Shown here piece after piece: positions 1 to 7,633 of a stretch of DNA of 21,855 nucleotides; position 1 is the stretch's first letter; each line of letters starts with the position of its first letter. Under the pieces are notes generated by a model that was not told where the DNA came from, searched no databases, and worked only from the letters and a program-made list of their open reading frames with translations. The DNA is from a bacterium (GTDB taxonomy: Bacteria > Chloroflexota > Dormibacteria > UBA8260 > Bog-877), in NCBI GenBank assembly GCA_021817185.1, contig JAKAVU010000008.1, positions 1 to 21,855 of the forward strand. Reading direction: 5' to 3'. The position numbers were made by a program, and so were the translations under genes.

Positions 1-488
1 CGGCTCACCTGGCGCCAGCTTGCGGAGGCCACCGTCGGGACGCTTGGGTCCGCCTCCATCGACATCGATTTGCTGGAGGCGGCCGCGGCGCCGGTCCTCT
101 GCAGGGCCAACCGCTTCCCGGTGCCGCTGGCGCCCATGCTGAAGGCTCACGGCCAAGAGACGCCGACGGCTATCGACCGGGTTGGCGCCGACTTGGGCCT
201 CCTCGCCAGCGGTGAGGCCGCGCCCGGCCAGCCAGCCACGCTCCCGCCGCGACCCTGCCCGATCCCCAGAGCGGTCGGCGGCGGCTGCCAGGTGTGGAGC
301 GCACCTGGGCCCGGAGCGCAGGGAATCCCCATGGGCGCGGTCTGGGCAGTGCTCGGACGCCCTTGGCCCCGGGCTGGCCCGACCGTCTCGGCACCCTGGA
401 GTTCACGTTGGGCCGAGACACGGGCGAGAGTAGAGAAGAGCGGCCCGCGTGGTGCCTCTAACACCAGCTAAGTCACCGGAATGCCCAG
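1..488. other. no convincing gene; open frames only
   Basis: This stretch lies downstream of the stop of the minus-strand ATPase remnant. A plus-strand frame is open from base 1 to 471 and its first ~50 codons look mildly protein-like. The rest is a Pro/Gly/Arg-rich translation typical of random GC-rich DNA, and I recognise no family. Antisense frames are equally open and equally featureless. The 3' end of a gene starting left of the window cannot be excluded. The only structure I found is an inverted repeat at 385-419, listed separately. Confidence 0.4.
385..419. repeat. 8-bp inverted repeat, 19-nt spacer
   Basis: GTCTCGGC at 385-392 is matched by its exact reverse complement GCCGAGAC at 412-419. 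It lies 70-104 nt beyond the stop of the minus-strand ATPase pseudogene, so it could be a weak hairpin at the end of that transcript. There is no T-tract and the loop is long. In DNA this GC-rich an 8-bp match can arise by chance. Confidence 0.25.
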
Positions 489-1818
489 TCAATCGACGGA
501 CGTCCAGATTCGCTCGACCGGAAGAACGAGCAGCCGTTCCGCGAAGGTGTACGAACGAGAACCCAGGTACAGCGCCACCCCGGCGATGAATGCAGGGCCA
601 ACGGCATCGCGCAGCTTGGCCAATGACCGCATCCCCTGGCCGGGCACCCGCGCGGAGGCTTTGACCTCAAAGGCGACGACGGCACCGTCATCCCGCTCGA
701 TGATGAGGTCGACCTCGTCGCCGTCGTGGGTGCGCCAGTGTCCGTAGCCGGCGATGCCGTCCAGCCAGCTCGCCTGCTTCATCAGTTCGCCAACGACGAA
801 CGTCTCCAGCAGGTACCCGAACTCAGTCAGCGCGGTGGGATCCTTCGCCTCCAGTCTTTCAGGGCTCAACCGCAGCAGCCGAGCCGCGAGCCCGGAGTCG
901 ACCAGGTGAACCTTGGGGACCCCGCTGCCCGGGCCCGCAGCGTCCTTCCCCAGGCGGGGAGCCGGTGGATCAGAAACGTGGCTTCCAGCAGCCTGAGGTA
1001 GTCGGAAGCCACCGTCCGATCCATGCCCAGGACGCTCGCTGCCGCATTCACATTCAGCACCTGTGCCGTCTGAGCCGCGACTCGGCGCAAGAGCAGGGGC
1101 AACTGCTCGCGCTGGCGGATCCTTGCCAGCTGGCGGACATCGCGCTCCAGCACCAGGGTGACCCAGTCGTCGAACCACCGGTTGCGGCCGGCACCCGCAG
1201 AACGGGCCAGCTCCAGGGGCAAGCCGCCCCCGGTCACCAGCTGGATGTACTGGTGGCGGGTGGTGGGAGACGATGCTCCGGCGACCGTGGCGGCCGGATT
1301 GGAAAGTGCGACTTCAAGGAGGTTCTCGCGCACACTGGCGAGTTCACCCTGGGAGAGCGGCCAGATGGTCAAAAGGTGGAGGTGGCGGGTCAAAGCCTGC
1401 GCAGCCAGGGGGACGGCTCCGTACCGGGTCGATCCGGCGGGACGAAGCGGCCGGGGCGGAGATCGCGGTTCAACTCGGCCTTGATGGCGTCCAGGATTCC
1501 GGGCACGTGCTGGCACTCATCGACGCACACGGGGGCCGGGCCGGCCACCAGCGTCCCCGGGTCCGCTTGGGCGATCTCCCGGAGCGCTGGAGCGTCGAGG
1601 TCCACGATGCCGGGGCCCAACTCGCGGGCCAGCTGCTGAAGCAGCGTCGACGTGCCCACGGTGCGTGGACCCTGAAGGGCCACGACGGGCTCCACCGCCA
1701 GTCGGCTCGCTGCGACCTCAAGGGCGCGCCGGGCAATCAGGTGGGAGCGGCGGGGTTCCCCGCCGGCGCTCGGCCCGGGGCCATCGCGCCCATCTGCCAA
1801 GCCAGGCCTGGTGGGCAC
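489..1818 (-). pseudogene. AAA ATPase with DUF4143-type C-terminal region, frameshifted
   Basis: This is a remnant of the ATPase family that pairs an N-terminal AAA domain with a C-terminal DUF4143 domain carrying a nuclease-like fold. Three frames must be joined. Frame one (from GTG 1818) has the P-loop region GPRTVGTSTLL and the Walker B segment PVCVDECQHVP. Frame two continues from GSTRYGAV to LEATFLIHRLPAWGR. Frame three runs from VPKVHLVDSGLAARLL through GDEVDLIIERDDG and FEVKAS to the stop. Each junction needs one missing base restored, near 1435 and in the G-run at 915-918. The restored length (~443 residues) is normal for the family. The usual Walker A lysine is threonine (ACG, one change from AAG), which argues for real decay and not only sequencing error. 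The family is widespread and accessory, with its role poorly defined. Confidence 0.85.
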
Positions 1819-1827
1819 AGCGGCGCG

Positions 1828-1890
1828 ATACCACGATAACGAGGGGTGTTACGCCACGATATGGAGGTCGGTTACGCCACGTTTACGAGG
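1828..1890. repeat. three imperfect ~22-bp direct repeats upstream of the ATPase
   Basis: Related units end at about 1844, 1867 and 1890. The clearest shared words are GTTACGCCACG (1848-1858 and 1871-1881), CCACGATA (units one and two) and ACGAGG (units one and three). Unit spacing is about 23 bp, roughly two helical turns. The array fills the 64-bp gap between the minus-strand ATPase start (1818) and the end of the glycosyltransferase (1883), so on the minus strand it sits where an ATPase promoter or operator would be. A repressor or autoregulator binding array is inferred; the repeat pattern itself is direct observation. Confidence 0.6.
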
Positions 1891-3258
1891 GCTGGACGAG
1901 CGGCCCTGGAACAGCACCCAGGGCCACCGCCCCGCAGGACTCGGGCGCCAGCTGGCGGCGGCGCGGCACGCCAGTCCTAGGGCCCCCGCTTGGGTCGGCC
2001 GGGGAGAGGAACGGCCGCCGGCCCCCGGTCGCCGGGCCCGGCCGGTGAGGAAGGTCGGCGGCCCGGAATGGAGCCTTGGAGAAGGCACGCAGTGGGATGG
2101 TGGCCCGATCCGAGGTGAGCTGCTGCGCCTGGGCGAGGACCCGGGCGGAGATCTCCTGCCGACGGGTCTTGCTCCGGGCCAGCTCGCGGATGGCCACCTC
2201 CAGCGCCTCCGGGTCCTTTGGGGGCACCGTCCAGCCCAGCCCCTGCTCCTCCACCAGACGGGCGAAGTGGTCCCCCTTGGTGCAGATGATGGGCAGCCCC
2301 GCCCAGAGGTAGTCGAGGAGCCGGGTGCGGAAGGCGAAGTGGGTCTCGGCGTTCTCGAAATGGGTAGACACCCCGCAATCGGCACCGGCCAGCCACCTGC
2401 CCCGCTCCTGGTAGGGCACCCACTCGGAGTTGAAGAACACCCGCCACCCGGTGAGGGCGAGCTGGTCCGAGAGCTCCATGGCCCTCTTGGTGATCCACAT
2501 CTTGGGGGGGAACCCAGAATTGGGATGGCTGGTGGACATGAAGACCAGCTTCACCGGGGGGGAGAGGTCCTCGACCCGGGCCACCGCCTGGATCAGGGTC
2601 AAGGGGTCGAACCAGTTGTAGATCCCGCCTCCCCAGAGGAGCACCAGGTCGTCCTGTTCCACCCCGGGCCGGGGAAGGCGGCTGCCCCTGTCCCGGGCCG
2701 GGGTGGTGCCCCCGGCAGCCCGAAGGGAACCACGTCGATCAGCTGGCGGAAGGTTGGGTCCTGGGACCAGTTGCGGGGGTTTAGCCGGCCGGCGGCCAGC
2801 AGCGAGCCGAGCCAGAGGTCCCGCTGGGTCTCGCTGGCGCAGATGAAGTAGTCCCCCAGCCGGAGCATGTCCGAGACTGCCTCGCGGACCTGGAAGTCCT
2901 CGCGCTCCCGCTCGGCCATTCCCAGGTGCTCCTCCTGGCCCAGGAGCGCGGCGGGGAAGGGGTCGTACAGGTCCACCACCAGCGGTGACTCCAGCTCCCG
3001 GAGCACCGGGTAGCGCAGCAGCGCCAGCCCCTCAATCAGCACCAGGTCATGGGAGCGGGCCAGCCGCTCCAGGGCCGTTGGCCCCAGCTCCGGCGAGACG
3101 GTGATCCCCGGGCTGGCGAGGTCAGTGGAGCCCATCCCCACCAGGGTCACCTGGTGGCCGTCCGCAGCCAGGCTCCGCCCCAGCTCGAAGCAGCGGATCC
3201 CCGGCCCCGCCATCCTGATGGCTACCACGTCGTTGGCCACAATCAGGACCCGGCTCAC
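1883..3258 (-). pseudogene. GT-B fold glycosyltransferase (GT4-like) with one frameshift
   Basis: The product would move a sugar from a nucleotide donor during glycan synthesis in the cytoplasm. The first frame (GTG 3258) opens with MSRVLIVANDVVAIRMAGPG and RCFELGRSLAADGHQVTLV, a typical GT-B N-terminal domain, and reaches RQLIDVVPFGLPG. The frame then breaks. The C-terminal domain resumes one frame over with DDLVLLWGGGIYNWFDPLTL, followed by HFENAETHFAFRTRLLDYLW and AGLPIICTKGDH. One missing base around 2660-2675, inside a G/C run, restores a ~458-residue protein. It could be a true pseudogene or an indel error in the assembly. All other expected segments are intact, which leaves the error option open. 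The tail after about 2050 is Pro/Arg-rich and resembles nothing known. The opening 40 codons have native-like G/C third positions (37 of 40). Confidence 0.8.
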
Positions 3259-3264
3259 CCCGGC

Positions 3265-3270
3265 AAGATA
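3265..3270 (-). promoter_or_regulatory. possible -10 box for a leaderless glycosyltransferase mRNA
   Basis: TATCTT on the minus strand fits the TANNNT consensus and ends 7 nt before the GTG start at 3258. If used, transcription would begin at or beside the start codon, giving a leaderless message, which is common in actinobacteria and several other high-GC groups. No good -35 hexamer was found, and the motif is short. Confidence 0.3.
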
Positions 3271-3301
3271 GCAGGGCCGGAAGCGGGGTCTGGGGCGGCC
3301 G

Positions 3302-3332
3302 GCAGGGGGCGGGCCAGGCCGGCACCCCCTGC
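3302..3332. repeat. 8-bp inverted repeat between divergent genes
   Basis: GCAGGGGG at 3302-3309 is the exact reverse complement of CCCCCTGC at 3325-3332, with a 15-nt spacer. It lies in the 144-bp region between the divergent glycosyltransferase (minus) and GT-C-like gene (plus), where it could be an operator or a hairpin. The high GC content raises the chance of coincidence. Confidence 0.3.
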
Positions 3333-3402
3333 TTGCAGATCCCGCCCGGCGAATTCTCCGCCCGCCCGCCCTTCACGCCGCCGCATCGGTGATCATGACG
3401 GG

Positions 3403-5028
3403 GTGGACGCCGCCTCATTGGCTCCCGCCGCGGAGGGCGAGCGCGGCAGCTCGATCGGCCTCGCCTGGGCGCGCGCAATTCTGCTGCCCGGCGTGGTCAC
3501 CCTCTGGTGCCTGCACTCGCTGCTGGCTCCGGGCTACGTGCTGCAGATAGACGCCGTCTTCGGGCCCCACATGCCCCTCTCCCTCTCCGGAGTTGGGGCG
3601 CCGCTCACCCTGGTGGCGCACCTCCTGGGTGGCTACTGGTCGGGGAGGCTGTACGTTGGCCTCAGCATCTTCCTGTGCGGTTTCGGCCCCATGGCGCTCC
3701 TGCGCCGGCTCAGCTGGATGGCCCAGGTGCCCGCCGGGCTGCTTGGCACTCTCAATCCTTTCGTGTATGACCGGGTCATCGAGGGCCAGTGGGGGGTGGC
3801 CGCCGGCGCGGGAATGCTCTTCCTCTGGTTGGCCGCCTGGGAGGGACTTATCCGCGGGCCATCCGCCAGCCGCCTCGCCCTCACCGCCGGAGCTGGCTGG
3901 CTGGCGGTGGTGTTTGACCAGCACACGATCGGGGTGCTGCTGGTCCTAGCGGCCGCGAGCCTGCTCTGGCGCCGGGCCTGGCGCGACCGCCGGACACTGG
4001 TTTGGGGGCTGGCCAGCTTTGTGATTTTGGTCGCAGCGCTCTCATATGCGCTTTCCCCCTTCTTCTCGGGCCCCAACAGCACCTATTACACGGTGCAGCA
4101 CTTCTCCCGCGCGGACCTCGTGGAGTTCCGCTCCACCGCCAGCCCCCGCTACGGACTCTGGGTGAACCTTCTGGGACTCTATGGATTCTGGGCGGAGCGG
4201 CTGGGGCGGATCCCCATGCTCAACTCCGGCGCCCCGTGGTGGCCGCTGGCCACCGCGGTCCTCTCGGCCCTGGCGATTGCCGGAGCCTGGGTCCGGCGGG
4301 AGTGGGCGTGGCTCCTAGGCTGTGCGGTCCTGGGCCTGCTGGTGGCTGGCAGCACCGCCACCGGGCCGGGCCAGCAGGCCTTCCTCTGGCTGATGCAGCG
4401 CATCCCCCTGGTGGGTGCTTACCGCGAGCCGGAGAAGTGGAGCGAGCTCTGGCTTCTGGCCGTCGTCATCCTCTCCGCAGCTTTGGTCGACCAGCTGCGG
4501 CGTACACCACGCCAGGCAGCCTGGGGCGGGACGCTGGCGGCGGTGCTGGTCGCGGCCACCCTGCTCCCGGCCGGCGCGGCGATGCTCCGGGAGCTACCGG
4601 CAACCGTACACCCATCCCGATACCCCGCGGGCTGGCTGCAGGCGGCGGCCTACATGAAGCGCACCATCCCCAACAGCTCCCCGGTACTCGTGCTCCCCTG
4701 GACCCTCTACGAGGAGGTCCCGTTCACCGGGAATGTCCTCACCGCCAACCCGGCCAGGGTGGTCTTCCCCGGCCACCTGATCTCCCCCAACGACCTCCAG
4801 ATCCCAGGCGCGGTGACTGAGGCCAGCGCGCCTGGGAACCTGACCCAGATCGCCCTCGCCCCGCTAGCCCCCGACTGCGCGCTGGCCAAGGGGATCCGAA
4901 AGCTCGGCATCTCATGGGTGCTGGTGGAACCGGCCCCCGGTGGGGAGCAATCCGCCAGCGCGCTCCTGGGCTGTGGCTTCAGCGTTCGGTTCGGCGAGCC
5001 GCCGGGGCTTCTCCTCCTACGCGCCTGA
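3403..5028 (+). CDS. multi-pass GT-C-like membrane glycosyltransferase
   Basis: This is an integral membrane protein of ~541 residues with about ten hydrophobic segments, from LLPGVVTLWCLHSLL near residue 28 onward. The loop after the first segment has an acidic LQIDAVFGPHMP (Asp near 50), the place where GT-C enzymes usually hold a catalytic or metal-binding acid. GTLNPFVYDRVIEGQWGVAAG follows, aligning by eye with VNPYALALISGGQLTVGVGY in the larger membrane protein at 15666. GT-C enzymes transfer sugars from polyprenyl-phosphate donors on the outer face of the membrane; the AftD-like arabinosyltransferase group is the nearest comparison, from pattern only. A longer open frame begins at 3049, but that part is antisense to the divergent glycosyltransferase and reads as non-protein, so GTG 3403 is preferred (TTG 3418 is possible). 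No strong ribosome site is visible. GC-rich third positions (36 of the first 40 codons) match the native genes. Confidence 0.75.
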   Translation: MDAASLAPAAEGERGSSIGLAWARAILLPGVVTLWCLHSLLAPGYVLQIDAVFGPHMPLSLSGVGAPLTLVAHLLGGYWSGRLYVGLSIFLCGFGPMALLRRLSWMAQVPAGLLGTLNPFVYDRVIEGQWGVAAGAGMLFLWLAAWEGLIRGPSASRLALTAGAGWLAVVFDQHTIGVLLVLAAASLLWRRAWRDRRTLVWGLASFVILVAALSYALSPFFSGPNSTYYTVQHFSRADLVEFRSTASPRYGLWVNLLGLYGFWAERLGRIPMLNSGAPWWPLATAVLSALAIAGAWVRREWAWLLGCAVLGLLVAGSTATGPGQQAFLWLMQRIPLVGAYREPEKWSELWLLAVVILSAALVDQLRRTPRQAAWGGTLAAVLVAATLLPAGAAMLRELPATVHPSRYPAGWLQAAAYMKRTIPNSSPVLVLPWTLYEEVPFTGNVLTANPARVVFPGHLISPNDLQIPGAVTEASAPGNLTQIALAPLAPDCALAKGIRKLGISWVLVEPAPGGEQSASALLGCGFSVRFGEPPGLLLLRA

Positions 5029-5116
5029 TCCGGTTCTTGTGCCCCCGATCGGCGCAACGCTTCAGGACCCCGAGGACCCGAAGTGGTGATTTTTTCGTAA
5101 GTTGGAGCGATCCTCC

Positions 5117-5145
5117 TTGACTCTACTTGGGAGCGAGTCGATACT
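5117..5145 (+). promoter_or_regulatory. sigma70-type promoter candidate
   Basis: TTGACT (5117-5122; 5 of 6 to consensus) is separated by exactly 17 nt from GATACT (5140-5145; 4 of 6 to consensus). It lies about 90 nt after the GT-C-like gene and upstream of the glycan genes, just after an A/T-rich patch (5087-5100) that could act as an UP-like element. It would start transcription near 5152 and drive the small ORF at 5214 and probably the 5554-8874 genes. Confidence 0.5.
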
Positions 5146-5213
5146 CGTTTGCGAGCCTATCGAGCAGACGCTGGCGCAAGTTCGATCGGGTCACGATACG
5201 GGGAGGAGTTGGG

Positions 5214-5492
5214 ATGCGCAGGGCCGGATGGCCCCCGTCTTTCGTTGTTGCCGGCACGGAGCCCCACGCAGAGGAGGGCGGTGCCTTGGCGCCGGGTTGG
5301 CTGATCAAGGGAGGTAAGCCCTTCGAGCCGTCGGCTGCCGCCGCCCCGGGGATCGAGTCGGCATGCGGCTCAGTTGGCACTGACCCCGCACCAGGCTGCG
5401 CCCGCCGAGTAATGACCTCCGTTGGGCTGCCACGGTTGTTGGGCGAAGACGCTTCTACGGGCACCCAAGTGCGGGGTGGCGACGTTGGCTGA
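5214..5492 (+). CDS. small hypothetical ORF behind a strong ribosome site
   Basis: ATG 5214 is preceded by GGGAGGAG with a 5-nt spacer, one of the best ribosome binding sites in the window, and lies ~60 nt downstream of the promoter candidate. The 92-residue product is rich in Gly, Ala and Pro, opens with MRRAGWPPSFVVAGTEP, has no membrane segment and belongs to no family I recognise. Its end overlaps possible upstream starts (GTG 5476, TTG 5485) of the following GT2 gene, so it could be a leader ORF that couples translation. The amino-acid make-up is also compatible with a chance frame in GC-rich DNA. It may be non-functional. Confidence 0.3.
   Translation: MRRAGWPPSFVVAGTEPHAEEGGALAPGWLIKGGKPFEPSAAAAPGIESACGSVGTDPAPGCARRVMTSVGLPRLLGEDASTGTQVRGGDVG
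5221..5234 (+). other. short hairpin at the start of the small ORF
   Basis: GGGCC (5221-5225) and GGCCC (5230-5234) can form a 5-bp stem closed by a GGAT loop. It begins 5 nt after the ATG at 5214, so in mRNA it could slow or gate initiation. It is small and could be chance. Confidence 0.2.
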
Positions 5493-5553
5493 CTTGGGCC
5501 TAGGTGTGGGAACTCCGGCGCACTCGGAAGAGGGATCTGCCTCTGCCCCGGAA

Positions 5554-6321
5554 ATGAGTGTGATCGTGCCCACCTACCACGAGGCCACGACGATCGCCCA
5601 GAACGTCGAGCGGCTCACGACGGCCCTGGGTCAGACCGGCCTCTCCTTCGAGGTCTTGGTCGTGGTTGACGGGGACCAGAGGACCTACGCCACCGCCCGG
5701 GAGTGTCGGTCGCCACGCGTGTCGGTTCTCGGGTACTCCCGTAACCGTGGCAAGGGGTTTGCCCTCAGGTATGGGATCTCCCAGGCGCGGGGACGGCTCG
5801 TGACCTTCATTGACTCGGACATGGAGATCGCCCCGGAGGAGATCGGCCGGATGGCGCGGCTGCTTGATCTCTACTCGGCGGACGTGGTGGTGGGGAGCAA
5901 GCGCCATCCCATGAGCCAGGTGCACTATCCCTTGCCCCGACGGGTTCAGTCCCTCGCTTACCAGCTGCTTGTTCGGCTCCTCTTTCGGGTCAAGGTCCGC
6001 GACACCCAGACCGGGCTGAAGATGTTCCGCCGCGAGGTGGCCGAGAGGGTCGTGGACGCCGCCCTGGTGAAGCGCTTCGCCTTCGACCTCGAGCTTCTGG
6101 TGCTCGCGCGCCACTTCGGGTTCGGGAGGATCATCGAGGCACCCGTGCAGATCGATTACAAGTTTGAGAGCACAACAAGTCCCCGGGCCGTCTTCTCAGT
6201 CCTGTGGGATACCGCGGCGATCTTCTATCGATTGCGGATCTTGCACTGGTACGACGGCGCAGAGGCACGGGGACTGAATTTGCTTCTGGAGGAGCTCCCG
6301 GCACCGCTGGGCGGGGACTGA
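5554..6321 (+). CDS. GT2 glycosyltransferase, polyprenyl-phosphate sugar synthase-like
   Basis: This is a family 2 (GT-A) enzyme of 255 residues. It opens with MSVIVPTYHEA, then VVVDGD (37-41), RNRGKGFALRYG (63-74), the DSD metal-binding motif in TFIDSDMEI (84-92), and RDTQTGLKMFRR further on. This layout matches the dolichol/polyprenyl-phosphate mannose synthase group, which loads a sugar onto a lipid phosphate for later use by GT-C enzymes. That fits the two GT-C-like proteins nearby; the sugar is unknown. ATG 5554 gives a canonical N-terminus, but GTG 5476 or TTG 5485 would add about 23-26 residues and overlap the small upstream ORF. The ribosome site for 5554 is weak, so the start is uncertain. 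Codon third positions change from native-like to less GC-rich after about 6120. The flippase starts one base after the stop. Confidence 0.88.
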   Translation: MSVIVPTYHEATTIAQNVERLTTALGQTGLSFEVLVVVDGDQRTYATARECRSPRVSVLGYSRNRGKGFALRYGISQARGRLVTFIDSDMEIAPEEIGRMARLLDLYSADVVVGSKRHPMSQVHYPLPRRVQSLAYQLLVRLLFRVKVRDTQTGLKMFRREVAERVVDAALVKRFAFDLELLVLARHFGFGRIIEAPVQIDYKFESTTSPRAVFSVLWDTAAIFYRLRILHWYDGAEARGLNLLLEELPAPLGGD

Positions 6322-6322
6322 G

Positions 6323-7633
6323 GTGGGAAACCGCGACGATAGGGCAGAGGTGAAACGCCTTACGCGCTATGGTGCCCTGCTGGTGGCGGCCGGCGGTGTT
6401 ACCGGCGTCCTTAACCTGCTCTTCAACGTGGTTGTGGCGCGCCGGGGAGGTGCCGCGAACTACGGCGCCATCGGGTCCCTGCTCACCGTCGTGACGGTCG
6501 TGGGGATAGTAGCAACCGGACTTCAGTACGGAATCGCTCGACAGGCCGTGCTTAGCTCAGGCGCCTCGCGGAATCTGGCCAGTGCAGCCCTCCGCTCACT
6601 GGTGCCTTGGGCGGCGGCCGCGCTGGTACTGGCAATGCTCTTCTGGCCGCTATCGGGATTTCTGCGCCTTTCCTCCCTGGCGCCGGTGGTTCTGATCATC
6701 GGCGTTGCGGTGGTTAGCGTATTTGGCGCCGGCGTCAGCGGGCTGCTGGTCGGGTTCCAACGCTTTCGAGTGATTGCTGCAATCGGTGTGGGAGCAGCGG
6801 TGTTGCGGCTCGGGCTGGGGTTCCTAGTGGGCCGGGGGCCCGACGCGGTCACTTTCACACTCACTATCTCACTAGTCGGGCTAGTAGCCTCCTTCGTTGT
6901 GGGCTTGCTCTTCCTAACCGTGGGGGAGCGCGCCGTGCTGGCGCGGCCGCCTGCAGCGGAGGTCGCTAGAGGAGCTGAGGATGGAGGAGCCGCGCGCTTG
7001 CTGGGAGCGGTAATGGCCGGCGCCCTCTGGACCGTCTGGGGACTTCCCGTCCTGTTTGCGCGCCACCTCCTGAACCCATCTGCGGCCGGCGACTTCGCGG
7101 CAGCACAACTGCTGGCTGGCGCCCTGATCTGGGGAACCGCACCACTGGTCACCGCGTTCTTCCCGACCATCGCACGCCTCCGGGCCAGGGGCACGTTTTT
7201 GTACGGGGAAGCTGCCACTCTCGTCCTGGCCCTGGCTGGCGCCGCAGTGCTATCAACGTTAGGTCCTCTCCTCGTCGAGCGCCTCTACGGTACGGACTTC
7301 CTGGCTTCCCGATCGCTTCTGGTTGTGCTGTCCGTCTCCGCCTCGGCAACCGCCTGCGCCACCTTTGCTACTTGGTCTGCGATGGCGGGAAAAACCCACG
7401 TAGGTCCAGTGCTGGCGGCCTTGCTCGTGGCTCTCGGAACAGAAGTGGTGTGGGACCTGCTGGGAGCGCACACTCCGATCGCGCTTGCGGCCGCGCCCGC
7501 CGTTTCGCTGATTCTCGGTGGTACCGCCTTTGCGACCATCGCGAGAGCGCGCACCCGCCCATCCGCAGACACCGTGAGTCTTTCCCGGGATTCTGTGGGC
7601 ACCTCCCCCGCTGCCCTTGAGGGAGAGCGGTGA
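6323..7633 (+). CDS. polysaccharide flippase, Wzx/MATE-like membrane protein
   Basis: A 436-residue protein with about twelve hydrophobic segments, beginning with LLVAAGGVTGVLNLLFNVVV (19-38) and continuing almost to the C-terminus, where a short polar tail follows. The size and the opening (a basic stretch, then a first helix followed by VVARRGGAANYGAIGSLLT) fit the oligosaccharide flippases of the polysaccharide-biosynthesis superfamily, which move lipid-linked glycans across the cytoplasmic membrane. GTG 6323 lies one base after the GT2 stop, with GGCGGGGA as ribosome site inside the end of that gene. The stop overlaps the next gene by four bases. The surrounding glycosyltransferases support the role. 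The substrate cannot be told from sequence. Confidence 0.8.
   Translation: MGNRDDRAEVKRLTRYGALLVAAGGVTGVLNLLFNVVVARRGGAANYGAIGSLLTVVTVVGIVATGLQYGIARQAVLSSGASRNLASAALRSLVPWAAAALVLAMLFWPLSGFLRLSSLAPVVLIIGVAVVSVFGAGVSGLLVGFQRFRVIAAIGVGAAVLRLGLGFLVGRGPDAVTFTLTISLVGLVASFVVGLLFLTVGERAVLARPPAAEVARGAEDGGAARLLGAVMAGALWTVWGLPVLFARHLLNPSAAGDFAAAQLLAGALIWGTAPLVTAFFPTIARLRARGTFLYGEAATLVLALAGAAVLSTLGPLLVERLYGTDFLASRSLLVVLSVSASATACATFATWSAMAGKTHVGPVLAALLVALGTEVVWDLLGAHTPIALAAAPAVSLILGGTAFATIARARTRPSADTVSLSRDSVGTSPAALEGER

Larger units (their letters stand above)
5029..5553. other. 525-nt gap before the glycan operon
   Basis: This holds a T-run (5090-5095) after the membrane-protein gene, a promoter-like pair (5117-5145), a small ORF with a strong ribosome site (5214-5492) and a short hairpin (5221-5234), each listed separately. 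A weak imperfect stem around 5060-5083 upstream of the T-run could serve as a terminator, but it is interrupted. No known riboswitch signature was recognised by eye. Confidence 0.5.

Noticed and set aside
70..471. 133-codon plus-strand frame at the left edge
   Set aside because: TTG start, no family, and composition turns random after ~50 codons; kept only as an uncertain region.
1811..2851. 346-codon plus-strand frame
   Set aside because: It lies antisense to the frameshifted glycosyltransferase, whose protein motifs are clear on the minus strand; its translation is Gly/Pro/Arg-rich with no family.
3049..3402. Upstream part of the 659-codon frame of the GT-C-like gene
   Set aside because: It overlaps the divergent glycosyltransferase by ~210 bases and reads as non-protein; GTG 3403 is a better start.
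5162..5480. Riboswitch-like leader before the glycan genes
   Set aside because: Several short stems can be drawn, but no conserved core of a cyclic-di-GMP, cyclic-di-AMP, cobalamin, SAM or glycine riboswitch was recognised.
5500..6114. 204-codon minus-strand frame
   Set aside because: Antisense shadow of the GT2 gene with no recognisable protein features.
6523..7218. 231-codon minus-strand frame
   Set aside because: Antisense to the flippase; Arg/Pro/Ser-rich shadow typical of a GC-rich membrane-protein gene.
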